Source: Phaseolus vulgaris (taxonomy: Eukaryota > Streptophyta > Magnoliopsida > Fabales > Fabaceae). From it: a stretch of DNA of 64,000 bases. The translations under genes and the position numbers were made by a program. Location: contig NC_023758.2 in NCBI RefSeq assembly GCF_000499845.2, forward strand, positions 5,435,580 through 5,499,579, given 5' to 3'. Shown here piece by piece: positions 49,315 to 59,117 of this stretch; positions within the stretch are counted from its first letter, which is position 1, and each line of letters opens with the position of its first letter. The notes beneath the pieces are model-generated. The model was not told the origin of the DNA. It saw only the letters and a program-made list of their open reading frames with translations, and ran no database searches.

Positions 49315-52300
49315 ACCAAAACCCGTCGAGCAGTGGCTCGAGAGGGAGATCGGGGGAAAAATCTTCAAGCTGGGAAGATCCCTGGAGGTTGAGCTCCAGA
49401 ACCAGATCGCCAAGGTGATAGAACGGCATCTGGATGCGTTTGCATTGTCCGCTTCGGACATGCCCGGGATCGATCCCGACTTCCTGTGCCATCATCTGGC
49501 GATGGACAACTTGGTGAGACCAGTGCGACAAAGAAGAAGAAAGTTCAACGAGGAGAGGAGGCAGGCGATTAGGGACGAAACACAGAAACTCCTCGCTGCA
49601 GGCCACATCAGGGAAGTTCAGTACCCTGAATGGCTGGCAAATGTCGTGCTGGTAAAGAAGAGTAATGGGAAATGGTGCATGTGCGTCGATTTCACTGATC
49701 TGAACAAGGCTTGTCCAAAGGATTCGTATCCTTTACCAAGCATAGACGCCCTGGTGGATAGTGCTGCAGGGTGTAAGTTATTGAGCTTCCTGGATGCCTT
49801 CTCGGGGTATAATCAGATCAAGATGCACCCCATGGATGAAGAGAATACTGCCTTCATGACCGAGAGATTGTGCAACTGCTACAAAGTGATGCCGTTTGGG
49901 CTGAAGAACGCGGGGGCCACGTACCAGAGGTTGATGGATCGAGTACTTGCACCGATGCTGGGAAGGAATGTGCAAGCGTACGTCGATGACATGGTCGTGA
50001 CCTCGCCAGAAAAAAGCAAGCACGTCGCAGACTTGGAGGAATTGTTCACGACGATCGCCAAGTTCAAGTTAAAGTTGAATCCAGAGAAATGCATCTTTGG
50101 CGTGGAGGCTGGAAAGTTTTTGGGTTTCCTCCTGACTGAAAGAGGAATAGAGGCCAACCCGGATAAGTGTGCCGCCATCTTGGCGATGAGGAGCCCAGCT
50201 ACCGTGAAGGAAGTACAACAACTAACAGGTCGGATGGCCGCCCTGTCTCGCTTCGTGTCAGCTAGCGGAGAGAAGGGCCATCCCTACTTCCAGTGCTTAA
50301 GGCGCAATAACAAGTTTGCTTGGACGAAGGAGTGCGAGGAAGCCTTCGTCAAGCTGAAGGAGTATCTGGCGAGCCCGCCGGTTTTGTGCAAACCGCTGGT
50401 GGGAACCCCTCTCAGGTTGTATTTTGTTGTAACTGAGAGGGCAGTGAGTGCGGTGCTCGCCCAGGATCAAGATCAGGTTCAAAGGCCTATTTATTTTGTT
50501 AGTAAGGTGCTGCAGGGCCCCGAAATGAGATATCAGGCCCTGGAGAAGGCTGCGCTGGCTGTGGTATTTTCGGCGAGGAGGTTGCGCCACTATTTCCATA
50601 GCTTCACAATTCTGGTGATGACTGACCTGCCCATCCAGAAGGTCTTGAAGAAGCCCGACGTTGCGGTAAGGATGGTGAAGTGGGCAGTAGAGTTGTCAGA
50701 GTTTGATATTAAGTATGAACCCCGAGGCCCGATTAAGGGGCAAATCTTCGCAGATTTCGTGGTCGAGCTCTCGTCTGAGGCGACACGAGTTGAACGGGAC
50801 GACTTCCGTTGGGTACTCTCGGTGGATGGATCGTCGAACCAGCAGGGTAGCGGTGCTGGAGTCATTTTGGAAGGACCCAACGGCGTGTTGATCGAACAAT
50901 CTTTGAGGTTTTCCTTCAAAGCCAGCAACAATCAAGCAGAATATGAGGCGCTGATCGCCGGGATTTTGCTGGCAAAGGAGATGGGAGCGAGGGTGTTGAT
51001 AGCTAAGAGTGACTCGCTGCTAGTCACAGGGCAAGTAACAGGCGAGTTCCAGGCTAAAGATCCACAAATGGCGGCTTACCTGGAGTATGTGCGGGAATTG
51101 AAGAGTTCCTTTGCCTCCTTTGAAGTGGTGCATGTGCCCAGAGAGCAGAATGTCCGAGCTGACTTGCTAGCTAAGCTCGCCAGTTCAGGCAAGGGGGGTA
51201 GGCAAAGGACGGTGATTCAAGAAACTCTGAAGACGCCGAGAGCATTTGTGGCAGATCACCTGGTTCTTCAAATAAGCAGGTCGACGGAAAAAGCGGCAAG
51301 AAGTCACAAGTCTTTAACGCAAGAAACATTGAGATCACCGAGAATTAGAGCATGTCAAGGAGAGAAGGTGAACATGACGCAGGTCTGTGCTACCCATGAG
51401 CCAGACACCTGTTTAACACAGTACAAGCGGTGCCTGGCAGATGGCCTTCTCCCGCTGGATCCGACAGAGGCTAGGAAGATAAAGAAGAATTCTAGCAAGT
51501 TCACATTGATTGATGGCGAGTTGTACAGGTTTGGGTTCACTCACCCACTCCTGGAATGTGTGCATGGCGAGAAGTGCACGAGAATCATGGCAGAGCTCCA
51601 CGAAGGGGTATGCGGAAGCCATGTCGGGGGTCGAGCTCTGGTCGCAAGGACTCTCCGTGCAGGGTACTCCTGGCCATCGATGAGAGAAGACTGCAAGAGG
51701 TATGCCCAGTGTTGCAAACAATGCCAACAGCACGCCGATTGGCACAAGGCGCCTCCCGAGGAGTTGAAGTCGATTTACAGCCCTTGGCCGTTTCATACGT
51801 GGGGAATCGATATCCTGGGGCCATTCCCGCTGGCGATCAGGCAGATGAAGTACTTGGTGGTGGCGATTGAGTATTTCACCAAGTGGATCGAAGCAGAACC
51901 AGTGGCCCAGATCACCGCACACAAGATCGAAGGTTTTGTGTGGAAGAACATTGTGTGCCGGTTTGGTGTGCCCAAGCGCCTGGTGTCGGACAATGGGACT
52001 CAGTTTGCAAGCCACCTGTTGAAGAAGCTGTGCGAAGGGGTGGGAATTCAACAAGTGTTTGCATCCGTCGAGCACCCTCAGACAAATGGCCAAGTAGAGT
52101 CAGCTAATCGGGTGTTGCTGAGAGGTTTGAAGAGAAGGCTAGAGAAAGCCAAAGGAAGCTGGGCTGAGGAGGTACCCCGTATAGTCTGGGCATACCACAC
52201 TACCGAACAGTCAGGAACCCATGAGACCCCGTTCAACTTGGTCTATGGGTGTGACGCAATGATTCCCGTAGAAATCCAGGAGAGCTCGCTGAGATTCCAG

Positions 52301-52636
52301 AACTTCGTAGAGGAAGACTCGAATGAGGAGAGAAGGTTGAACCTGGATCTACTGGATGAGGTCAGGGAAGAGGCAAGATTGAAGGCTGAGGCGGTGAAGA
52401 GAAGGATTGAACGAAGATATAACTCGAAGGTGATGCCGAGACAGTTTAGAGAAGGCGACCTGGTGATGAGGAAAGCCCACCAGTACGAGATGGAGAATAA
52501 ACTGTCGCCCATGTGGACGGGACCGTTCAGAATAACCGAGGCGCTCGGGAACGGCACCTATCGCTTAGAGACATTGGAAGGAGGGGCGATTCCTCGCACC
52601 TGGAACGCCACGCACCTCAAGTTGTATTACAGTTAA
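49295..52636 (+). CDS. Tat-A Pol: RT, RNase H, archaeal-type RNase H, integrase
   Basis: An intact 1,113-residue frame. Reverse transcriptase occupies about 70-320, with D167 in LDAFSGYNQI and YVDD at 229-232. A first RNase H (about 370-475) looks degenerate: YFVVTERAVSAVLAQ lacks the usual first Asp. It is followed by a second, archaeal-type RNase H with D511 (SVDGSSN), E549 (NNQAEYEAL), D573 (KSDSLLV) and D623 (RADLLAKLA). Dual RNase H is the hallmark of the Tat lineage. Integrase has the zinc finger (H769, H776, C807, C810) and DDE residues D839, D899 and E935, ending with GPF...NATHLKLYY. No chromodomain. The first ATG overlaps the end of gag-protease by 20 bp in the +1 frame, so recoding or re-initiation would be needed. 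Confidence 0.95.
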   Translation: MIARETRPKPVEQWLEREIGGKIFKLGRSLEVELQNQIAKVIERHLDAFALSASDMPGIDPDFLCHHLAMDNLVRPVRQRRRKFNEERRQAIRDETQKLLAAGHIREVQYPEWLANVVLVKKSNGKWCMCVDFTDLNKACPKDSYPLPSIDALVDSAAGCKLLSFLDAFSGYNQIKMHPMDEENTAFMTERLCNCYKVMPFGLKNAGATYQRLMDRVLAPMLGRNVQAYVDDMVVTSPEKSKHVADLEELFTTIAKFKLKLNPEKCIFGVEAGKFLGFLLTERGIEANPDKCAAILAMRSPATVKEVQQLTGRMAALSRFVSASGEKGHPYFQCLRRNNKFAWTKECEEAFVKLKEYLASPPVLCKPLVGTPLRLYFVVTERAVSAVLAQDQDQVQRPIYFVSKVLQGPEMRYQALEKAALAVVFSARRLRHYFHSFTILVMTDLPIQKVLKKPDVAVRMVKWAVELSEFDIKYEPRGPIKGQIFADFVVELSSEATRVERDDFRWVLSVDGSSNQQGSGAGVILEGPNGVLIEQSLRFSFKASNNQAEYEALIAGILLAKEMGARVLIAKSDSLLVTGQVTGEFQAKDPQMAAYLEYVRELKSSFASFEVVHVPREQNVRADLLAKLASSGKGGRQRTVIQETLKTPRAFVADHLVLQISRSTEKAARSHKSLTQETLRSPRIRACQGEKVNMTQVCATHEPDTCLTQYKRCLADGLLPLDPTEARKIKKNSSKFTLIDGELYRFGFTHPLLECVHGEKCTRIMAELHEGVCGSHVGGRALVARTLRAGYSWPSMREDCKRYAQCCKQCQQHADWHKAPPEELKSIYSPWPFHTWGIDILGPFPLAIRQMKYLVVAIEYFTKWIEAEPVAQITAHKIEGFVWKNIVCRFGVPKRLVSDNGTQFASHLLKKLCEGVGIQQVFASVEHPQTNGQVESANRVLLRGLKRRLEKAKGSWAEEVPRIVWAYHTTEQSGTHETPFNLVYGCDAMIPVEIQESSLRFQNFVEEDSNEERRLNLDLLDEVREEARLKAEAVKRRIERRYNSKVMPRQFREGDLVMRKAHQYEMENKLSPMWTGPFRITEALGNGTYRLETLEGGAIPRTWNATHLKLYYS

Positions 52637-52876
52637 GAAGCTTTGTAAGTAAAGACAAACACGAAGTTATATTACAATGTCTCTGTCAAACAGTTTGAAG
52701 GGGGCACTCTTTTTTCCCTAAGGAGGGTTTTTAATGAGGCCACCCAATAAAGAAGAGTTTTCGAAGCTCAAAGTTGTTTTAGATTGCATGCTTATTGTGT
52801 TCAGAAAGTTTTGAAGAAAGACCTTGTCGCTTACATGTGATTTAAGGCAAGTAAAGATATATTGCATGTTTTCTAA

Positions 52877-53014
52877 AAAGTTTTAAGTCCTCATTGTCTT
52901 TCGGCGATCGGAGGCATCAGTTAAAGTTTTAAGTCCTCATCGTCTTTCGGCGATCGGAGGCACCAGTTAAAGTTAAAGTCCTCATCGTCTTTCGGTGATC
53001 GGAGGCACCAGTTA
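52877..53014 (+). repeat. Minisatellite, 45-46 bp x 3
   Basis: AAGTCCTCAT starts at 52,885, 52,931 and 52,976, each followed by TCTTTCGGYGATCGGAGGCA and CAGTT. Confidence 0.85.
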
Positions 53015-53095
53015 AAAGACCTCAACGCCCTCGCGCGTTCTGAGGCGAGATAAAGACCTCCTCGCCATCGAGCGAGTGCAGGCGAGGAAGAGCGA

Positions 53096-53355
53096 AAAGT
53101 CCTCAGTGTTTCTGGGGGCGAGAAGATGTAACCCCTGGGGCAAAGTAGAGGCACCAGTGAAAAGTCCTCAGTGTTTCTGGGGGCGAGAAGATGTAACCCC
53201 TGGGGCAATGTGGAGGCACCAGTGAAAAGTCCTCAGTGTTTCTGGGGGCAAGAAGATGTAACCCCTGGGGCAATGTGGAGGCACCAGTGAAAAGTCCTCA
53301 GTGTTTCTGGGGGCGAGAAGATGTAACCCCTGGGGCAATGTAGAGGCACGATTTA
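53096..53355 (+). repeat. Minisatellite, 65 bp x 4
   Basis: CCTCAGTGTTTCTGGGGGC begins at 53,101, 53,166, 53,231 and 53,296. The units are nearly identical and each contains GATGTAACCCCTGGGGCAA. Confidence 0.92.
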
Positions 53356-53500
53356 AAGACCTTCTCGCCTGTGAGCGAGTTCAGGCGAGTTAAAGACCTC
53401 CTCGCCTATGAGCGAGTTCAGGCAAGTTAAAGACCTTCTCGCCGATGAGCGAGTTCAGGCAAGATAAAACCCTTCTCGTCTCGAACGAGTTCAGGTATGG
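53355..53500 (+). repeat. Minisatellite, about 37 bp x 4
   Basis: Repeats of AAAGACCTYCTCGCC...GAGCGAGTTCAGGC. A related, more diverged pair lies before the 65-bp array at about 53,015-53,095. Confidence 0.8.
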
Positions 53501-54097
53501 TGTAGAGGGCGGAAGAAGTTTGGAAGGTGGCTAAGGTAGGTTCGCAGAGAGCGCCTAGTCACCCGGTCTTTTGTTCTGAAGCTCAAGGAGGTAGAGAAGG
53601 ATCCGAAAGGCGCCTCTACCCCCAGATAAAGGAACAATGGCCAAGGTATGAAGCCAGGAAGAATCTGATATCGTCAAGAGTCTCTGGCGACCAGGAAAAA
53701 CTCAAGCAATGGCAAGAAAATTAAGACCCGTTTTGATGAAGCAGATCGGGTGAAGCGATGTTTTAAGCCAGTAGTTGAGCTAAAGTTCGTTGTTTGAAGA
53801 ATGGTTTTATGCTGAAGTTCATTGCCTTGAGATTACAAGTTTTAAAGCAATTGTTATCTGAAATCGAAGTGGTTCGAAGCAGTTAAGTATATGCTCGCGC
53901 TTACAAAATCGCTAAGTTAATTTCTTGAAGAAAGTTGTGCAAGGAAAGTTAAAACAGCCAAAGAAGTTATAAGAGGAAATACAAAGACTTTGTCATTAAA
54001 ATAAATGTCAGTTCAAGGCACATGTACAGGAAAATATGAAGTTTATTACAATTACATACAAAGAGAAAGCATAAAGGTAGTGGATGGAGGGAATTGA

Positions 54098-56722
54098 TCA
54101 GTCTTCAGCGGGAACCACCTTCCCATCCACCACCTCGTTGTTAAGGGACACCATGCTAAGGTCCAGATCGGGGAACAAGCAGGCGAACTGTTCCCGTGCA
54201 GCCTCGAATCCAGCAGCAAGAATTTGGGCAGAACTCAGATTAAGTTCTTCAATCTGTTTCTTGAGTTCTTCAGTTTGTTCCTTCAGCCCCTTATTCTGCT
54301 GCTCCAGCTCTTCAGCTTGCTTCTTGAGTTTTTCGATGCTTTCCTGAGCTTGAAGAAGGTCTTCAGCAACCTTCTTGGATTCTGCCTGCACCTGGCCCAG
54401 TTCAGCAGCAATCTCTCCCTTTTCTTTGTTGGCTTCAGAAAGCTTCGCCATGGTGTCGTCCCTCTCTTTTTCCACCGTCCCCAGGAAGACCTCCCGATCG
54501 GCTGACCTTTGCTCCAGTTTCTTCACCTTGGCGGCATCAGCTTTGATCAAGGCCTCCAGGTCAGCCACTTTCACGCGATAAGGCACCAGCTTGCTCTCTA
54601 GCTCGATCTTCTCTTGAGCCAAGAGTTGTACCTTATGGCGGAGATTGGTGGCCTCCTTGCGCGCACCCCGGAGCTCGGTGCTCATTGCGTCTTCTACTTG
54701 GGAGTGTTCAATCTCCGCGAGTGTCAGATTGCAGGATAACTTCTCCGCCTCAATCCTTATAGTGCTATTCTCAGTTCGAAGGGCGTAGAGGTCATCTTGG
54801 AGCTTCCTGGTGGAGCTCTCCACAGCTCTAGAGATAATGGTGGGGAAGTCCTCTGCCATCATCTTCAGTTTGGCCGAGAAAGGCTCCCACATCCTCTTGA
54901 CCTCAAGAGAGAGGTTTGCTGTTGGAGGCACCGGGTGGGTTTGCTGTTGGTTTTCGCCGCCACCTTCTTGAGTTGGTCGCTCAGCAGGTGCTTCTTGGCG
55001 TGGTGGCGACGTCGGGGATTCAGTAATCAGAATCGGAGAGTTGTGGGCAACCTCATCCCCGATTGAAGCAACGTTTGCGGTTGAGGCATTTGAAGGAGGA
55101 CCCCCTCCCGCTGATACATAAGGCGTGGAGGCGCTCGGGGGGTCCTCCATGAAGTTTGGCTCGGGGGCCTCAACCACAGGTGGCGTAGACACCAATGGAA
55201 TTGCTTGGACTGGTGAGGCAGGAGCTGGTGGGGGTGGCAATGTTGGAGGCGGAGCAGGTGTAGATGGTGGTGTTGATGTTGGCAGAGGGGGTGGAGCAGA
55301 TGATGAAGAAGGTGCCACCCTCTTCCTCTTCGTGCGAGGCCATCTTCAGTTGCCTCGTCGTCTTCCTCCTCCTCCTCGTGGACCACTTGGGGGGCTTTCC
55401 TCTTGGGTTTCCTGAGGACAAGCTTTTTACTTTGGTTGGCGGGTTGGACATCGGGAGGAGTTGGGCCTTTGGGTGGCGATCTGCCCTGAGCGGCGGCAAT
55501 CTCCACCAAAGAGTTTGGCACGATTTGGGAACCCGATGCCAACCCGTGGGTCCAGGCGAGCGCCCTCAGTTCAGCGAGCTTGCCTTGGCCCAACATATTG
55601 TCTGCATAAACCAAAAAATGCATGAGTTAGCTCAGAGAGAAAATAAATGCATAAGGCAGTATGCAGCAAAGCAGATAAATGGTGCAGAGAAAATAAAACC
55701 AAAGTCTTGCGCACAACGCACAAGACGTCCAGAAACAGTTAACAAGGTGATATCGAAAGTAAAACTTAGACGTTCTAACCTATGCGAATTTCGAGTTGGT
55801 CCTCGAAGAACTCGAAGCAGATGAGCGTGGTGGTGAGGAAGGTGATGTTGGCATCTGCCACGCTCTTCCAGAAGAAGCAGAGGTCTCTGTCCAAGGCACC
55901 CATGCTATCAGGACTTCTTGGCCTCCTGAAGCTACTCTTGGACTCTTTGTTCCCCTTGTTTACCCAATACAAGGGGAAACCGTCGAGCAACGAAGCGTCC
56001 TTGTCATTGGGGCGCACCTGGACGAACTTGCCTTTCCAGTCTTTCTAGGATTGCTGGAAGATAGAGAGGATCGACCTCCCAGCAATCCCGTTCAAGCTTA
56101 CCCACAGGCGATCTCCTGGGTGCTTGGCTTCAAAAAGAAATAAGAAAACATCCACTGATGCTGGCAACCCCAGATGGTCGCACATGACCTGGAACGCCCG
56201 CACGAACGCCCTGCTGTTGGGATGGAGCTGGGCGGCGGCAATGTTGAGCTCGGTAAGAAGCTCCCTCTCAAAGCGAGTGAAGGGAAACCTAAGTTTCACC
56301 TTCTTGAACAGGGTTGTGTAAACGAAGCAGAAGGGTCCACCGTTGTTCCCCTTGTCGTCGGCGCAAACTGGCAGGTCGGGGGGGCAAGGTAGCACCGCCA
56401 TCTTTTCGTCGTGCTCCTTATGGAATGATTGGTGAGGCTCATCCCCTTTCGTCAGTCGCAGAACTGCCCCAGCAGAATTTACAGAAGACGTTTCCCTCAA
56501 CAAAGTCGAGGTGGCCCAGGGGTACAATTTTTTGAAGTCTGGGGAGGGAACAGAGGCTCCTCCGGCAACGGGTGGAGTTGCCTGAGCCAAGTTGGGGCGG
56601 GAGGGTGCAGGCCTCTCAGCCTGAGAAGAAGAAGCACCGCGTGCTCGCGGTGGGTTGTGTGCTTGTGAGGAGGGGTTTCGTGATGAAGGAGGAGGATTTG
56701 GGGTGATCTTTGAGCGAGTCAT
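54098..56722 (-). pseudogene. Antisense extra gene of Tat-A: Transposase_28-like domain plus coiled coil, spliced
   Basis: Opposite to gag-pol, between pol and the 3' LTR. The first coding exon (56,722-55,780) starts MTRSKITPNPPPSS. It carries the Transposase_28-like block (FPFTRFERELLTELN, LHPNSRAFVRAFQVM, LPASVDVFLFLFEA), then KDWKGKFVQVRPNDKDA and DGFPLYWVNKG. A GT-AG intron (55,779-55,602, 178 bp) joins ...LEIRI in phase 1 to DNMLGQGKLAEL. The second exon (55,601-54,098) has a basic/acidic stretch, a Pro-rich region and about 250 residues of coiled coil, ending VDGKVVPAED. Breaks: an in-frame TAG at 56,045-56,047 and a one-base frameshift near 55,330. Tat elements such as maize Grande are known to carry antisense ORFs here. 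The function is unknown. Confidence 0.8.
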
Positions 56723-57306
56723 TGCTGAAGCTGCAGAGGAAAAAGAAAAGGAAAAATGATCAGGGTTCGCAGAGGCTGACTCTATCAGGAACGAAGGGTG
56801 AAAAAACGAACGAACGAAGGTTCGTTGTAACGAAGACGAAGCCCTAAGTTACGAAGAAGGAGAAATAGAAAAAACAACCCACAACGTATGCACCAGACAG
56901 TTAAAGGATGATGCGAATCGGTTAAAATGCAGGAAAACCCAGCAGGAGAAGGAAAGGAAGTACCTTTTTATGATCGGAAGAGTAATGAAGGATGTTGGTG
57001 ATTCAGAAAGTTGAAGAACGTTGAGAGCTTTTTTGCAGAAGAGAGTTGGAGCGTTTGAGAGTACGAAGAAAGTGATGGAACAGTGGAGCGAAATGGGTTT
57101 AAGGGTTTTTCGAAATGGGTTTGGGAAGCGCAAACGTTAACTGAAGGTAACCGTTGATGAAGCCACGTGTCGAGCGATGGGTGAGGTGTTTGGTGGAGCG
57201 TCAGAGAAGCAGAAAGTACAACCGCTTGAAATTCTGCGCCAGTGCCACGTAGATCGGTATTGACGTGACTCTTTTAGTCTTTTCGCTGGACAAGTCTTCG
57301 CTTAAG
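56723..57306 (-). other. Inferred 5' leader with intron of the antisense gene
   Basis: Upstream of the antisense ATG, the minus strand has a pyrimidine-rich stretch ending CCTCTGCAG at 56,731, eight bases before the ATG, and a donor-like AAAAAG/GTACTTCC at 56,963. Together these suggest a 233-bp leader intron. I cannot assign a promoter. A small open frame at about 56,850-57,133 looks like part of the leader. Confidence 0.4.
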
Positions 57307-57319
57307 ACTGGGGGGCTTG
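57307..57319 (+). promoter_or_regulatory. Polypurine tract of Tat-A
   Basis: ACTGGGGGGCTTG directly precedes the 3' LTR start TGTACCGCC. It is the same tract as at 37,421-37,434. Confidence 0.8.
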
Positions 57320-58139
57320 TGTACCGCCCTGGTAGTCGGAAGTGATGACGTGGCATCAAGCTACAGTATAGGCGTGTTGACAAGACGCCAGATTGGCAGA
57401 AGGAAAGGAAGTCGGGGGGCTCGTGTAGTCGCCAGTTATGTAGTTGGCGTGCTCCGATCTCCAGCATACCAGAACCGGCGATCACCGGGTTAAAGATGAA
57501 GTCGCCAGATGTAAACTCAGGCGACCATGGGATTGGAGATCGCCAGAGCAAGCACATCGCCGAAGATGAAGGTGGTGCAGATCATGAAGGCGGCCGGCGA
57601 GACCACAGAGAAGGTGTACGAAGGCACCCTAATTCGCCAATTCTAGTAGGGATCGCGCTCCCAAGTTAGCTATGCACTGGGCAGTACCATGCATAAGTAA
57701 CTTAGCCAGAAGAGAGTCAGAAGCAGCGCCCAAGTCAAGGAGGCTCCAGATGATGGCACGTGTACGACTGCATGCGAGCCACGTGTCCAGCTGCGTAACT
57801 GCCAGGAGAGAGAAAGTGACTAGGTATAAAAGGGTTTCCCAACGAACTTTCGAGGTACGCACGTTCAGATTGTATTCTTTACGCTTGCGAGTTCTTGAGC
57901 ATACTGTGAGAGAGAACATTGCACGGTTCCTTGAGAGTTCTTGAGTGTTTGCTCTTGAAGTATTTGGTGGTTCAGTCACTGACTTGGGCGTTGGAGTGCC
58001 ATCGGCCGCAGCGGTGCCGCTCTGTTCTTTTGCAGGTTCTTGAGGTGGATCGTGACGAAGGACGGAGGTTGAAGCGGTGCGCACGTCGATCCAAGTTTGA
58101 CGAGGCAAGTTCCAACGTTTTGGTCAACAGGCAGGATCA
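57320..58139 (+). repeat. Tat-A 3' LTR (820 bp)
   Basis: It differs from the 5' LTR at 10 of 820 positions and has the same length and ends. The TATA box is at 57,825-57,833. CAAAT follows at 58,140-58,144. Confidence 0.95.
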
Positions 58140-58144
58140 CAAAT

Positions 58145-59097
58145 CTTCGGAATCGGAAGTGAAGCGGAAGAAGAACTTACATGAATGAATTCATTCTTCA
58201 CTGTTTTAATTCTTCGATTTTCGATTCACCAAACCAACTCGATCGTGATTCAAACAGATTTCTCCAATCGTCTTCTCCGTTCACCGGTTTCGCTGGAAAA
58301 CGCCACTGCCGTTTGCTATTCTTTCGTTTCCAATACCTCCATGCGCGATTCTGATTTAGGTCATCGGAAATCACTAACCTCCGATTGGCACCGTTACTAT
58401 TCTTCGATCAATCTTCGCACACCGATTCAAAATGAAGCCGAAGAAGAAAAATGAAGCAGAAGATGAAGAACAATCAACACAAATCGCACCAGATATGCTA
58501 TTCGTACCTCTGGATTCACTGTCCGCACCAAATATCCAATGAGATCTCAAACAGGTTCAGATTAACATGCACAGCACTGGAATCGCTTTTTGAACCACGA
58601 AAAACTTTCGGAAAATTTTCAAGAATTTTCGAAAATGAATTTTGGAGAAGATGATAATGAAAATCTAACTTTAAAGAAAATTGCTAATGATCTAGTAGCA
58701 ATTTATGAACTCAAAAATGAAAATCAAAAGCACTCAAGAGCTCTAATCTATGAAGATATTTGAAAAAAAACTTCAAAAAGTTCAACTAATGGAGTTTATG
58801 ACAAATTTTGACTAAACATGACTCTAGACAAAACATATATGATTATAAAATCAAAATGACTCAATTATATGAAAATTTCACCGAACAAATTTGAAGAAAA
58901 CTCAAAATATTCAAAAGCACACATGAACATGAACACAAGAACACCTAAAAGCACATATATGAAGGTTCAAGTAAGAACAATTAATTTCAACCGAACAAAA
59001 AGACAAAAAACACAAAATCAATCGGTAAACATTCAAGACAATCAAGAACATTATGAACAACACGGAATTTAGAAAAAAATAGAAGAAGATCTTACAA
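58145..59097. other. Leader of the gag-only element (right part)
   Basis: This continues the sequence interrupted at 45,690. It is non-coding and AT-rich. The first 282 bp are the source of the copy found at 46,520-46,801. No gene is seen. Confidence 0.6.
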
Positions 59098-59117
59098 CCA
59101 TAGCTCTGAATACCAAA
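59098..59117 (-). promoter_or_regulatory. Primer-binding site of the gag-only element
   Basis: The minus strand reads TTTGGTATTCAGAGCTATGG right after the LTR end CCATCA. This matches the initiator-Met tRNA primer site TGGTATCAGAGC with one extra T. Confidence 0.75.

Larger units (their letters stand above)
52637..54097 (+). other. Tat-A 3' region with three minisatellite families
   Basis: Non-coding DNA between the pol stop and the antisense gene. It starts with a block conserved in Tat-C (GAGGCCACCCAATAAAGAAG), then the repeats listed separately, then about 500 bp with no recognised feature. Tandem repeats at this position are known for Tat/Ogre elements. Confidence 0.8.
45695..58139 (+). 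mobile_element. Nearly complete Tat-A retrotransposon (12,445 bp, TSD CAAAT)
   Basis: Two 820-bp LTRs (45,695-46,514; 57,320-58,139) are flanked by the perfect duplication CAAAT (45,690-45,694; 58,140-58,144), nested in the gag-only element. Order: 5' LTR, a 302-bp insertion of copied flank, primer site, leader, gag-protease (one nonsense codon), pol, minisatellite-rich 3' region, antisense extra gene, polypurine tract, 3' LTR. The LTRs differ at 10 positions (1.2%), so insertion is recent. At a commonly used plant rate of 1.3e-8 per site per year this is roughly half a million years, if conversion has not reset the clock. Confidence 0.95.

Noticed and set aside
52877..53500. Possible source of the large satellite in the Tat-A minisatellites
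   Set aside because: The minisatellites are GC-rich, and their sequence (CTTTCGGCGATCGGAGG and similar) has no visible similarity to the AT-rich satellite modules.
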